From contig NZ_REFC01000016.1 in assembly GCF_003688405.1 (NCBI RefSeq), forward strand, positions 1-64,000: a DNA stretch of 64,000 bases, written 5' to 3'. Made by a program: the position numbers and the translations under genes. The DNA is from Ulvibacter antarcticus. GTDB lineage: Bacteria; Bacteroidota; Bacteroidia; Flavobacteriales; Flavobacteriaceae. The notes beneath the pieces were generated by a model. The model was not told the DNA's origin. It saw only the letters and a list, made by a program, of their open reading frames with translations, and did no database searches. The number at the start of each line of letters is the position of its first letter. Position 1 is the stretch's first letter. This document shows positions 40,498-48,805 of this stretch, piece by piece.

Positions 40498-41856
40498 TTA
40501 GAGCGCACTTATAATATCGTGCTTAGTAATAATATGATATTTTCCATCTCCTAGGTCTACCAATACTGCGTTATTTTCCTTGCTCATCAATTTTGAAACT
40601 TCTTCTACAGTAGTCGTCTTTTTAACGATTGGAAAAGGTTTGTGCATGACATCCTTAATCGGTAAGTCTGAAATATTTTTATTTACCATATACTCCCGAA
40701 GCAGGTCGGTTTCATCTAATGCTCCCACAAACCCGGTATTATCTTCTACCGGAATCTGAGAAATCTTGTATTGCTTCATACGCTCAATCGCATGTCCTAC
40801 CAATTCTTCGGTTTTAACCGTGATTAAGGGTTTATCGGCGTGGTCTTTAATTAAATCTGAAGCAACGGTGATCTCTTCTTCAATAAAGCCTCTGTCGCGC
40901 ATCCATTCGTCGTTGTACATCTTTCCTACATATCTACTTCCGTGATCGTGAAATAACACTACCACAACGTCGTCTTTTGTAAAATGCTCTTTTAGCTGAA
41001 GTAAACCTTTCATGGCTGCCCCGGCAGAATTCCCTAAAAACATCCCTTCTATTTTTGAAAGCTTCTGAGTGTAAATAGCAGCATCCTTATCGGTTACTTT
41101 CGTAAACCCATCGATCACACTGAAATCTACGTTTTTAGGTAAGATATCTTCTCCGATTCCTTCAGTGATATATGGATAAATTTCATTTTCGTCGAAGATT
41201 CCTGTTTCGTGATATTTTTTAAAAACACTTCCGTAGGTATCGATTCCCCAAATTTTCACATTCGGATTTTGTTCCTTTAAATATTTTCCAACACCACTAA
41301 TAGTACCTCCTGTTCCTACACCTACTACAAAATGGGTCACTTTGCCATCGGTCTGTTTCCAGATCTCCGGACCAGTACTTTGGTAATGTGCTTTAGCGTT
41401 ACTTGGATTGTCATACTGATTTACATACCAACTATTGGGCGTTTCTTCTGCAAGTCGCTTTGAAGTCGAGTAATAAGATCTCGGATCGTCGGGCTCAACG
41501 TTGGTTGGGCATACTATTACCTTACTTCCAACTGCCCGAAGGATGTCCATCTTTTCTTTACTCTGCTTATCACTAATCACGCAGATCATCTTGTAACCCT
41601 TTACGATGGCTGCAAGTGCGAGTCCCATTCCTGTATTTCCTGAAGTTCCTTCGATAATGGTACCGCCAGGCTGTAATCTCCCATCAGCTTCGGCATCTTC
41701 GATCATGGTGAGTGCCATGCGGTCTTTCACCGAGTTTCCCGGATTAAATGTTTCGTATTTGGCGAGTACCAAAGCCGGAATCTCTTCTGCTAGTTTGTTG
41801 ATCTTTACTAATGGCGTATTTCCAATAGTCCCTAAAATATTTTCTGCGTATTCCAT
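40498..41856 (-). CDS. PLP-dependent cystathionine beta-synthase/cysteine synthase with CBS domains
   Basis: The 452-residue enzyme belongs to fold type II PLP enzymes. The PLP lysine is K44 (NPGNSVKDRMAL). The phosphate and substrate loops are GTSGNTG and GVGTGGTISG. From about 335 to the end there is a pair of CBS domains (LITVKTEELVGHAI; PFPIVKKTTTVEEVSKLM). This matches cystathionine beta-synthase architecture, which condenses serine and homocysteine, although cysteine-synthase activity is possible. The CBS pair may bind an adenosyl ligand for regulation. Confidence 0.92.
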   Translation of the reverse strand: MEYAENILGTIGNTPLVKINKLAEEIPALVLAKYETFNPGNSVKDRMALTMIEDAEADGRLQPGGTIIEGTSGNTGMGLALAAIVKGYKMICVISDKQSKEKMDILRAVGSKVIVCPTNVEPDDPRSYYSTSKRLAEETPNSWYVNQYDNPSNAKAHYQSTGPEIWKQTDGKVTHFVVGVGTGGTISGVGKYLKEQNPNVKIWGIDTYGSVFKKYHETGIFDENEIYPYITEGIGEDILPKNVDFSVIDGFTKVTDKDAAIYTQKLSKIEGMFLGNSAGAAMKGLLQLKEHFTKDDVVVVLFHDHGSRYVGKMYNDEWMRDRGFIEEEITVASDLIKDHADKPLITVKTEELVGHAIERMKQYKISQIPVEDNTGFVGALDETDLLREYMVNKNISDLPIKDVMHKPFPIVKKTTTVEEVSKLMSKENNAVLVDLGDGKYHIITKHDIISAL

Positions 41857-41949
41857 ATTCTTATTTAAAGCGGTGCAAAGGTATAACTAAGCATTAGATA
41901 CTACAAGAATTTCGCGTTAGGGATTAAGGCGGCATCCTTTTTGTTGTCT

Positions 41950-41969
41950 CCCTGAGCGCAGTCGAAGGG
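41950..41969. repeat. Dispersed CCCT-gagcgcagtcga-AGGG element
   Basis: This 20-nt imperfect palindrome contains gcgcagtcgaag, the reverse complement of the cttcgactgcgc core in the 120-bp repeats near tRNA-Trp (27491) and similar to the element at 29257. Confidence 0.75.
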
Positions 41970-42063
41970 TTTAGACAATCAAAATGATATAGCCGAAAGC
42001 CCGACCGAGCTCAATTATTAAAGTTAATTGCTTAACGAAATCTTTCTACGAGGGAACGCCCAA

Positions 42064-43299
42064 CTACTCAAACTGCATCGCTTTCACAGGAGAGATCTTT
42101 GCGATGATGTAAGAAGGGATTAAAAGCATTAGCAAACACAGCGCGAATGTCCCCGCGTTTAAAATTAAGATGTAATCCAGACTCAAATAGACAGGAGCCT
42201 CATTCACATAGTAAGTATCAGGATTTAGCGGAAACAGCTTGCCGTATTTCTGAATGAGCAGCAATCCAATCCCGATGAGATTTCCCCAAAAGAGTCCGAC
42301 GCCTATTAGATACATAGCATTGTATAAAAACACCTTGCGAACAGACCAATCGCTGCTTCCCAGAGACTTTAAAATTCCGATCATCTGGGTGCGCTCCAGG
42401 ATAAGTACTAGCAGCGCCGTAATCATGTTGATTCCTGCTACCAGGATCATGATTCCAATAATAAGAATAATATTAAAATCGAAGAGATCGAGCCATTCGA
42501 AAATAGAATAATACTTATCGCGTATGGTCTGCATATCAAGAGTACTACCGGTTTCGGCATAAACCGCGTTTCCAATAGCACCTACCTTATTAAAATCATC
42601 AACGAACAACTCAAATCCGCCGATCTGATCTTCAGTCCATCGATTGAGTAACTGAATATGCCGAATATCGGCAATGATATATTGCTCATCAAATTCCTGA
42701 AATCCGCTATTATAGATCCCTTTAATCGTAAACCCTCTACTCCTAAATGCATTTTTACTTTCCTTATCGAGAAAAAAAGTACGCACGGTTTCACCCACTT
42801 TTAAGTCTAGTCGATTGGCTAAGTATTCTGAGATTAGCACATCCGAATTAAGGTCGCCCGTGAAATCGGGAAGCTCCCCATCTGTAATATAATCTGAAAA
42901 GTATTCCCAGTTATAATCGTCCCCGGCACCTTTTACAATGATGCCTTCAAAATCGGTTTCGGTACGGATTACGCCACCTTTGGAAGCTGTCACCTGAATA
43001 TGCTTAATTCCCTCTACGGTTTTAAATTCTGGATAGAAATCCTGTTTTTTTGAAATGGGAATCTGAGAATCGTCAGAAAAATTGGTGTCGAAGTTGGTAA
43101 TAATAATATCGCCGTTAAAAGCAGACACCTTTTCACGTATCTTTTTCTGAAGTCCAACCCCTGTCGCTATTGAGATTAGCATCATAATAATTCCAAGTGC
43201 AATTGCGGTTATCGCGATTTTTATAATCGGTGCCGAAATGCTACTTTTATAATCTTTCGAAGCGATAATACGCTTCGCTATAAAAAACTCGAAATTCAC
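42064..43299 (-). CDS. LolC/LolE-type ABC transporter permease
   Basis: The 411-residue inner-membrane protein has an N-terminal helix, a large periplasmic MacB-like domain (about 50-270) and three C-terminal helices with FtsX-type features (MIGILKSLGSSDWSVRKVF). The start MNFEFFIAKRIIASKDYKSS uses GTG at 43299; it is typical of flavobacterial homologues, which supports the choice. The family releases lipoproteins or acts as a mechanotransmission permease. No ATPase gene is adjacent. The start lies 9 nt from the divergent muramidase gene. Confidence 0.88.
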   Translation of the reverse strand: MNFEFFIAKRIIASKDYKSSISAPIIKIAITAIALGIIMMLISIATGVGLQKKIREKVSAFNGDIIITNFDTNFSDDSQIPISKKQDFYPEFKTVEGIKHIQVTASKGGVIRTETDFEGIIVKGAGDDYNWEYFSDYITDGELPDFTGDLNSDVLISEYLANRLDLKVGETVRTFFLDKESKNAFRSRGFTIKGIYNSGFQEFDEQYIIADIRHIQLLNRWTEDQIGGFELFVDDFNKVGAIGNAVYAETGSTLDMQTIRDKYYSIFEWLDLFDFNIILIIGIMILVAGINMITALLVLILERTQMIGILKSLGSSDWSVRKVFLYNAMYLIGVGLFWGNLIGIGLLLIQKYGKLFPLNPDTYYVNEAPVYLSLDYILILNAGTFALCLLMLLIPSYIIAKISPVKAMQFE

Positions 43300-43308
43300 G
43301 CTAGCTCT

Positions 43309-44604
43309 ATGGATTTAACTTTTTTCAAAAATACATTTTTAATAACGCTTTTGGTGTGTTTTTCTTGCGGAAGTGGAACGAAGTCGCCTGATGCATTGGA
43401 AGCTGGAAGCGGGGAGCGCGAAGCTGGAAGTAATTCTGCTTTTGATGAAATTTCAGAAGAGATCGAAATTATTGTTGGAGCCGAGAGGTATGATGAATAT
43501 TTACCGATGTTAAAAGGTAAAAATGTAGGGATAGTCGCGAATCAGACATCAATTATTACAGAAGGGTCTAATGAGACTGATGAAGAGGGACTAAATGTCG
43601 AACTAATTGTATTTCATCATTTGGTAGATTTCCTGCTTCAGAAAAACATAAATGTAAAAAAGGTATTTGCTCCGGAACACGGTTTCAGAGGTACCGCCGA
43701 TGCTGGAGAAATTGTTAAAGATGGTGTCGATACGAAGACCGGCTTGCCTATTATTTCCCTTTATGGCAAAAACAAAAAGCCTTCCGAAGCACAACTTAAA
43801 GACATTGATATTGTCATTTTCGATATTCAGGACGTGGGTGCGCGCTTCTACACCTATATTTCTTCACTGCATTACGTAATGGAGGCCTGCGCAGAAGCGG
43901 GGATACCTGTAATTGTACTCGATCGTCCCAATCCTAACGGACATTACATCGACGGACCTATTATGGAAGCCGAACACACTAGTTTTGTGGGGATGCATCC
44001 TATTCCTGTGGTTCATGGGATGACGATTGGCGAATACGCACAGATGATTAACGGCGAAGGCTGGCTTGACAATAAAGTAAAATGTGACCTCACTGTAATT
44101 GAAATGGAGAATTACAACCATGACCTCCCCTATTCGCTACCTATAAAACCTTCTCCCAATTTGCCGAATGACGTCGCGATTAATTTGTACCCGAGTCTGT
44201 GTTTTTTTGAAGGTACTTTTGTGAGTGCAGGTCGTGGTACGGAAATGCAGTTTCAGATCTTTGGTGCACCATCTTTTTCTTCGGAAAGTTATCCGTTTTC
44301 ATTTACTCCTGAAGCTAATGAAGGCGCGAAATACCCAAAATTTAAAGGGGAATTATGCCATGGGAAAGATCTTCGGAAACAAACGAAACTCGATCAAATA
44401 AACCTGGATTGGCTGATTAATGCTTATGAAGCCAACGGAAAAAAGAAGAATTTTTTTATTGATTTCTTCACAACTTTAGCCGGTACTACACAACTGCAGC
44501 AGCAAATTGAAGCCGGTCTGTCTTCCGAAGCTATTAGAGAAACATGGCAGGATGGACTTAAGAGTTACGATGCTATGCGGACTCAGTATATGCTTTATGA
44601 TTAG
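43309..44604 (+). CDS. DUF1343 lipoprotein, NamZ-like exo-beta-N-acetylmuramidase
   Basis: The 431-residue protein has a lipoprotein signal with Cys20 (LLVCFSC-GSG) and then the DUF1343 core (KGKNVGIVANQTSII, FAPEHGFRGTADAG, DIVIFDIQDVGARFYTYISS, VLDRPNPNG, PSPNLPN). DUF1343 enzymes of the NamZ/YbbC type release N-acetylmuramic acid from the non-reducing end of wall fragments. A low-complexity Ser/Glu/Gly stretch (residues 28-50) and a short acidic insert look recently expanded. The location should be the periplasm or outer membrane. Recycling of wall fragments is inferred from the family. Confidence 0.9.
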   Translation: MDLTFFKNTFLITLLVCFSCGSGTKSPDALEAGSGEREAGSNSAFDEISEEIEIIVGAERYDEYLPMLKGKNVGIVANQTSIITEGSNETDEEGLNVELIVFHHLVDFLLQKNINVKKVFAPEHGFRGTADAGEIVKDGVDTKTGLPIISLYGKNKKPSEAQLKDIDIVIFDIQDVGARFYTYISSLHYVMEACAEAGIPVIVLDRPNPNGHYIDGPIMEAEHTSFVGMHPIPVVHGMTIGEYAQMINGEGWLDNKVKCDLTVIEMENYNHDLPYSLPIKPSPNLPNDVAINLYPSLCFFEGTFVSAGRGTEMQFQIFGAPSFSSESYPFSFTPEANEGAKYPKFKGELCHGKDLRKQTKLDQINLDWLINAYEANGKKKNFFIDFFTTLAGTTQLQQQIEAGLSSEAIRETWQDGLKSYDAMRTQYMLYD

Positions 44605-44610
44605 GGAGTA

Positions 44611-44697
44611 GTCAGTAGTCAGTGGGCAGTGGAGGTGGTCAGTGGTCAGTGGTCAGTGGGCAGTGGGCAGTGGGCAGTGGGCAGTGGGCAGTGGGCA
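44611..44697. repeat. CAGTGGG heptamer tandem repeat
   Basis: About ten units of period 7 (CAGTGGG, with CAGTGGT variants early on) lie directly after the muramidase gene. Confidence 0.95.
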
Positions 44698-44715
44698 AAA
44701 ATAATAATACTTTGT

Positions 44716-44873
44716 CACTTCGAGTGATTTTAGAATGACTAGAAGGAATTTTAAAATTGTATCGAGAAGGAGTGATTTTAAAACGACTAGAAGGAGTTTT
44801 ACCCCGAAGTTTCGGGGTATCGAGAAGGAGTGATTTTTAATGACCAAAGGAAATAAAAATTATATCGAGAAGA
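44716..44873. repeat. Three diverged units of a gagtgatttt...tatcgagaag repeat
   Basis: Units of about 45-60 bp each open with gagtgatttt and close with tatcgagaag. The middle unit contains an extra palindrome ACCCCGAA-gt-TTCGGGGT (44801-44818) that the others lack. No gene lies in 44605-45162. Confidence 0.85.
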
Positions 44874-44980
44874 GGCAGTCTTCAGTGTTCAGTGTTCGCC
44901 AATTAAACTAAAATCACTTTGACGAAAATCATTTTATTTTTAGGGATTTCGCGATCATCATGACGTTCGGTAAAACTAAT

Positions 44981-45013
44981 TTTGATTTCTTACCATTAAT
45001 AAATATATATTTG
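44981..45013 (+). promoter_or_regulatory. Candidate promoter of the small lipoprotein gene
   Basis: TTTTG-type -33 (TTG at 44982-44984) and TATATTTG at 45006-45013 are 21 nt apart, a good fit to the flavobacterial consensus. The predicted leader is about 145 nt. Confidence 0.5.
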
Positions 45014-45162
45014 TAGGTACAATTCGATTTCGATGGCATTACTTCCCCACTCATCGGCATCTCAGAGCTCTGAAGAATTGTAACTAAACTTAATCGAAGC
45101 GATTCTTACTCAAACCCTTAGTGATTCATTATCAAAGTTTAAATTATTTAACAGATCACACT

Positions 45163-45534
45163 ATGAAAAATTTAAAAGTTCTAAAAGTCGCCTTTATTTT
45201 ATTTGTTGCTATTGCTGTTTTTTCCTGTAAGGATGATGACAATGTTATAAACCTAAGCGATGATTTAATTGGTGAATGGCAAAGAAGTGATTTTAATGAT
45301 GATTTTGAATTCAAATTTGTGTTTTATACAAATAATACGGGAATTGAAACTTCTTTCGTTCGCGACGCAACGGGAGAAATATCCAGCCTGTCAAGTTTTA
45401 ATTGGACTACCGAGGACAACATATTAACTCTTGATTTCGATGGGGAAATCGAAACTACTAATTTTTCAATAAGTGCCAACGGACAATTACTTCTAAGTGA
45501 TTTTACCGATTTACCATTTGACAAACTTGATTAA
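45163..45534 (+). CDS. Small lipocalin-like lipoprotein
   Basis: The ATG at 45163 gives a 123-residue lipoprotein (MKNLKVLKVAFILF, lipidated Cys22 before KDDDN). The mature part resembles lipocalin-like proteins of Bacteroidota (LIGEWQRSDFNDDF; EDNILTLDFDGEIE). An upstream in-frame GTG at 45121 would add 14 residues before the signal and is less likely. Cargo or partner is unknown. Confidence 0.75.
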   Translation: MKNLKVLKVAFILFVAIAVFSCKDDDNVINLSDDLIGEWQRSDFNDDFEFKFVFYTNNTGIETSFVRDATGEISSLSSFNWTTEDNILTLDFDGEIETTNFSISANGQLLLSDFTDLPFDKLD

Positions 45535-45612
45535 GGGCAGATAATTATTAAGACTAACACCTGATGGCCTACTGAATGAGAGAGTAGAAAGCATTAAGTT
45601 TGTTTTACAAAG

Positions 45613-45886
45613 CTATTCCTTCAAAACCTTCTGAAAAGTTGATCCGTTTGTAGTATTAATTTTTATTAGATAAGCACCTTCCGGATAGGTAGAAAAATTG
45701 ATCTGAGTAGCTCCCACTTCCGAAGCTAATAATTTTCCAAGTTTAGAATAAACATCAACAGACTTGATAGTTTCTTTACTTTCGATAGTCAAAACATCTT
45801 GAACCATATTCGGAAATATAATTGCTTGTATGTGCTTGCGTTGTACTCGTAAAAAGCAAAATAAATAGAAGTAATACTTTTTTCAT
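45613..45886 (-). pseudogene. Decayed T9SS gene: signal peptide and sorting domain in different frames
   Basis: From the ATG at 45886 a signal peptide reads MKKVLLLFILLFTSTTQAHT and then runs to an early stop. In the neighbouring frame the sequence reads AIIFPNMVQDVLTIES and continues to the end of a normal T9SS type A sorting domain (YPEGAYLIKI, FQKVLKE, stop at 45613). The two halves are separated by only a few codons and a frameshift. The simplest reading is a secreted-protein gene that lost its whole middle part. A 64-codon in-frame start (MVQDVL) at 45807 would lack any export signal. Confidence 0.7.
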
Positions 45887-45987
45887 AACCACAGAATTTA
45901 CTTAAAGATAAGCGATTTACTTTAAAATAAAGTAGGGCCTAAGTAATTGTAAAAAAGTTAGTGTCAATTCGAGTTATCCCATTATTT

Positions 45988-46061
45988 CTCGCTTCTGAAA
46001 CTTTTCAACTCTGCAACTCTGAAACTTTGTAACTTTGTAACTCTGAAACTCTGAAACTTAC
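45988..46061. repeat. Nonamer-type repeat (aactctgaa/actttgtaa units)
   Basis: About 70 bp consist of period-9 units such as aactctgca, actctgaaa and ctttgtaac, just downstream of the YkgJ-family gene on the minus strand. Confidence 0.8.
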
Positions 46062-46066
46062 TAGCT

Positions 46067-46561
46067 TCAATCTTTCAATCGTTTCTTCATCGCTTCAACA
46101 ATATTAAAAGCGGCGGGACAGATGGCGACATTTTTAAGGGTTAGATTGGAAATCTGCTGAAATTTTTTACGATCAGTATGTGGGAATTCTCGACAAGCCT
46201 TAGGGCGCACCTCGTAAATACTACAATAATTATCGCTTCCTAAAAAGCTACAAGGCACAGACTGTAAGACATAATCATTGTCTTCATCGATTCGTAAATA
46301 GGTTTCAATAAACTTTTGCTCCTTCATTCTGAAGTGCTTAGCAATACGTTCCACATCTTTATCGGTGAATAGTGGGCCGGTCGTTTTACAGCAATTAGCA
46401 CATTTAAGGCAATCGGTACGCTCAAATTCTGCATCGTGCAGTTCTTGCATCAAGGCATCAAGATGTTTGGGAGGTCTTTTCTTTAGGCCGTCAAAGTACT
46501 TTTTATTCTCCTTATGCGTATCTTTGGCGTGCTGCGGAAGCTGTTTTAAAATCTCGTCCAT
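46067..46561 (-). CDS. YkgJ family cysteine cluster protein
   Basis: With the ATG at 46561 (MDEILKQLPQHAKDTHKENK) the protein has 164 residues. It carries the cysteine cluster C51, C54, C57, C58 (CLKCANCC) and later conserved cysteines in VPCSFL, NYCSIYEVRPKACREFP and VAICPAAF, the pattern of the zinc/iron-chelating YkgJ family. An upstream in-frame start at 46612 adds a non-conserved extension. Divergent from the methyltransferase gene. The biochemical function is not established. Confidence 0.88.
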   Translation of the reverse strand: MDEILKQLPQHAKDTHKENKKYFDGLKKRPPKHLDALMQELHDAEFERTDCLKCANCCKTTGPLFTDKDVERIAKHFRMKEQKFIETYLRIDEDNDYVLQSVPCSFLGSDNYCSIYEVRPKACREFPHTDRKKFQQISNLTLKNVAICPAAFNIVEAMKKRLKD

Positions 46562-46625
46562 GATGAAGTTGCAATGGCTTTTGGTGACTGCAAAATTAAA
46601 GAATAAGATCAATTATTGTATATAA

Positions 46626-47345
46626 ATGACAGATATTATAGGTACTGCCTTATTGGATTATTACCACGGAAACCATTCCGAAGAGATCATTACTGAAACA
46701 AATATCAGTGAACCCGATGAGTTGCCGGTTTCTTATTTTTTTCGTTCTTTTTCTGAAATGCCTTCGATTGAAAAAAAAGCTCTTAAACTTTCAAAAGGAA
46801 CTGTACTAGATGTAGGAGCAGGAGCTGGAAGTCATGCTTTATATCTTCAGAAAAAAGGGCTAAAAGTTACAGCCATAGATTCTTCTGAAGGCGCCGTGAA
46901 AGTATGTAAACATAGAGGTGTTATAGAAGTAATGCAAACTGATTTAATACGGTATTCAGACAAAAAATTCGACACTATTCTTTTACTTATGAATGGCAGC
47001 GGCATCTTTCAGAAATTAGAATATATTGCCATTTACCTGGAACATTTAAAATCGTTACTTAACCAAAATGGGCAAATTCTAATCGATTCAAGCGATCTAC
47101 GCTATATGTACGATCGTAGTGAAGACGGTGGTATTTGGATTCCCGGCGATGCCTATTACGGCGAATTGGAATTTACAATGGCGTATAAGGGAGTTATAAG
47201 CGAATCTTTCGATTGGCTGTATCTTGACGAGCGAATTTTTGAGAGTGCCTGTCAGTCTTGTGGATTAAATTTTGAGATAATTGAACGCGGTAATAATTTC
47301 GATTATCTGGCAAAAATTACTGTTCGGGAGAATAGCCCTTCTTAA
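46626..47345 (+). CDS. Class I SAM-dependent methyltransferase
   Basis: The 239-residue protein has motif I VLDVGAGAGSHALYL, then an acidic residue after strand 2 (VTAIDSSEGAV) and motif IV-like FDTILLLMNGSG. The substrate is unknown. Its 3' end overlaps the convergent DUF2059 gene by 29 bp. The start is ATG at 46626, 64 nt from the divergent YkgJ start. Confidence 0.88.
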   Translation: MTDIIGTALLDYYHGNHSEEIITETNISEPDELPVSYFFRSFSEMPSIEKKALKLSKGTVLDVGAGAGSHALYLQKKGLKVTAIDSSEGAVKVCKHRGVIEVMQTDLIRYSDKKFDTILLLMNGSGIFQKLEYIAIYLEHLKSLLNQNGQILIDSSDLRYMYDRSEDGGIWIPGDAYYGELEFTMAYKGVISESFDWLYLDERIFESACQSCGLNFEIIERGNNFDYLAKITVRENSPS

Positions 47346-47856
47346 CAAGAACTCCCATTTTCTCAGCAAATAATTCTCGACTCCAATGCCCGGAAATTTC
47401 AGCAATATCGACTGACAACTCAGGTCTTTTCGCCTCAATTTTTTTACCGATATCGCTATTAAAAAATGCCATGATCTGATCATTATCTTCATTAGAAAGT
47501 TCCTGAGCTCGATTCACTAGTTTTTGTGCTGCTGCCGTTTTATAAAAGCTTGCCATTTCTTCTATTTCAGTTTCGGTAAAATGTTTTCTATAAGCAAATG
47601 TGAGGAAGGCTATAATTTCTTTCAGGCTCTCTTGTTTGTCGCTTTTTAATTCGGTCCACACAGATTCGGGCACTTCAGGAACTGTAAACTGCTTTTTTAA
47701 TACTTCAAACATTTCCTCATAAGCATTTTTGTACTGCGTTTCGGTACCATTATTGTTGAGATATTCTATAATTGACAATTGAAAAGAATCACCCTGAGCC
47801 GATAAAGTGAAGCAAATGCTGCACATTAACAATAAAATGGTTAAACGAATTTTCAT
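47317..47856 (-). CDS. Secreted DUF2059 domain protein
   Basis: The ATG at 47856 gives a 179-residue protein with a signal peptide (MKIRLTILLLMCSICFTLSA). The DUF2059 block has the pattern IIAFLTFAYRKHFTETEIEE, ASFYKTAAAQKLVNR. It is probably periplasmic; function unknown. A longer start at 47925 is rejected because it lies upstream of the signal and inside the divergent gene. Confidence 0.82.
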   Translation of the reverse strand: MKIRLTILLLMCSICFTLSAQGDSFQLSIIEYLNNNGTETQYKNAYEEMFEVLKKQFTVPEVPESVWTELKSDKQESLKEIIAFLTFAYRKHFTETEIEEMASFYKTAAAQKLVNRAQELSNEDNDQIMAFFNSDIGKKIEAKRPELSVDIAEISGHWSRELFAEKMGVLVKKGYSPEQ

Positions 47857-47873
47857 AATGGATATATTAACTT

Positions 47874-47894
47874 TATGTTTGCATAGCAAATTTA
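47874..47894. promoter_or_regulatory. Facing -7 boxes between divergent genes
   Basis: TATGTTTG at 47874-47881 (plus) and TAAATTTG at 47894-47887 (minus) both match TAnnTTTG, in a gap of 43 nt between start codons 47856 and 47900. Each predicted start lies in the opposite box's spacer, so the two promoters should exclude each other. -33 elements would be inside the genes. Confidence 0.45.
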
Positions 47895-47899
47895 TAATA

Positions 47900-48682
47900 A
47901 TGAAGCGTACGCGCACTAAAATCATCTACATTTTATTATCAATCTTTATGGTATATGGCTGTAAGAATGATGATAATAGTGAAAACCTGGATGATTTTAA
48001 GGCTGAAAACCGAAAAACCCTGGGAGTTTCGGCCGAAGATCTTTTATCGGACGATATTTATAAAAGTCTTACTGTAGAGCTTCTTTTTTCTGAATCTTAC
48101 AGACCTACCGAAACTGCTATTTTAAATTTTAAAAATTTCCTAAACGACCGCCTTAATAAACCGGGCGGTATTAATTTTCTGGAAAGGGTAATTCCTGAAG
48201 AAGCGGGTGCGCCCTTCGATAACACTGAGATAAGAGAAATTGAAGATAAAAATCGGGAAGTTTATACCGTTGGGGATGAGATTTCTGTATATGTCTACTT
48301 TGCAAATGGCAAATCGGCAAACGACACTGCCAATTCTGTTACATTGGGTACGGCTTATATGAACACTTCTATTGTCATCTACGAAAAAACTCTAATGGAT
48401 ATAGCATCATCCAGTCCGCTCATTAACTTAGCTGACCTGGAAACAACTGCATTGAATCATGAATTTGGTCATATTCTGGGTCTTGTTAATATTCAGGAAG
48501 ATGATATTCACAATCTTCATGAAGACACAGCTCACAACAAGCATTGTGTAATTGAAAATTGCTTAATGTATTTTGAAAGCAATAGTCTAAGGGGAATTAG
48601 AGCACGATTTAGTGGAACAGAACGCGTTGCCGAACTTGATCCTCTTTGTATAGCTGATCTTCGAGCTAAGGGTGGGAAATAA
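47900..48682 (+). CDS. Lipoprotein zinc metalloprotease (HEFGH motif)
   Basis: The ATG at 47900 gives a 260-residue lipoprotein (Cys21, then KNDDN). The zincin motif HEFGHILGLVN has H187, E188 and H191, followed by N at the third-ligand region (metzincin-like, HExxHxxGxxN). The family in Bacteroidota is annotated as membrane metalloprotease. A substrate is not evident. Adjacent cysteines (HCVIENC) are conserved-looking. The gene ends at a CAGT-type inverted repeat. Confidence 0.85.
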   Translation: MKRTRTKIIYILLSIFMVYGCKNDDNSENLDDFKAENRKTLGVSAEDLLSDDIYKSLTVELLFSESYRPTETAILNFKNFLNDRLNKPGGINFLERVIPEEAGAPFDNTEIREIEDKNREVYTVGDEISVYVYFANGKSANDTANSVTLGTAYMNTSIVIYEKTLMDIASSSPLINLADLETTALNHEFGHILGLVNIQEDDIHNLHEDTAHNKHCVIENCLMYFESNSLRGIRARFSGTERVAELDPLCIADLRAKGGK

Positions 48683-48693
48683 TATTCAGTGAT

Positions 48694-48771
48694 CAGTCGC
48701 AGTTTACAGTGTTCAGTGTTCAGACTAGATATTAATAATCAATCGTAAACTCCAACTGTAAACTGCGACTG
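48694..48771. repeat. 17-bp perfect inverted repeat with CAGT units
   Basis: CAGTCGCAGTTTACAGT (48694-48710) is the exact reverse complement of ACTGTAAACTGCGACTG (48755-48771). The 44-nt loop includes ttcagtgttcag. It separates convergent genes (zincin and amidohydrolase) and may act as a bidirectional RNA 3' structure. Confidence 0.9.
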
Positions 48772-48805
48772 CAAACTGTGACTTCAATCGGCGACTGTAA
48801 ACTAT

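Noticed and set aside
44653-44847. Minus-strand ORF of 64 codons ending in PTAHCPLPTAH
   Set aside because: It is a translation of the CAGTGGG repeat and adjacent repeat units.
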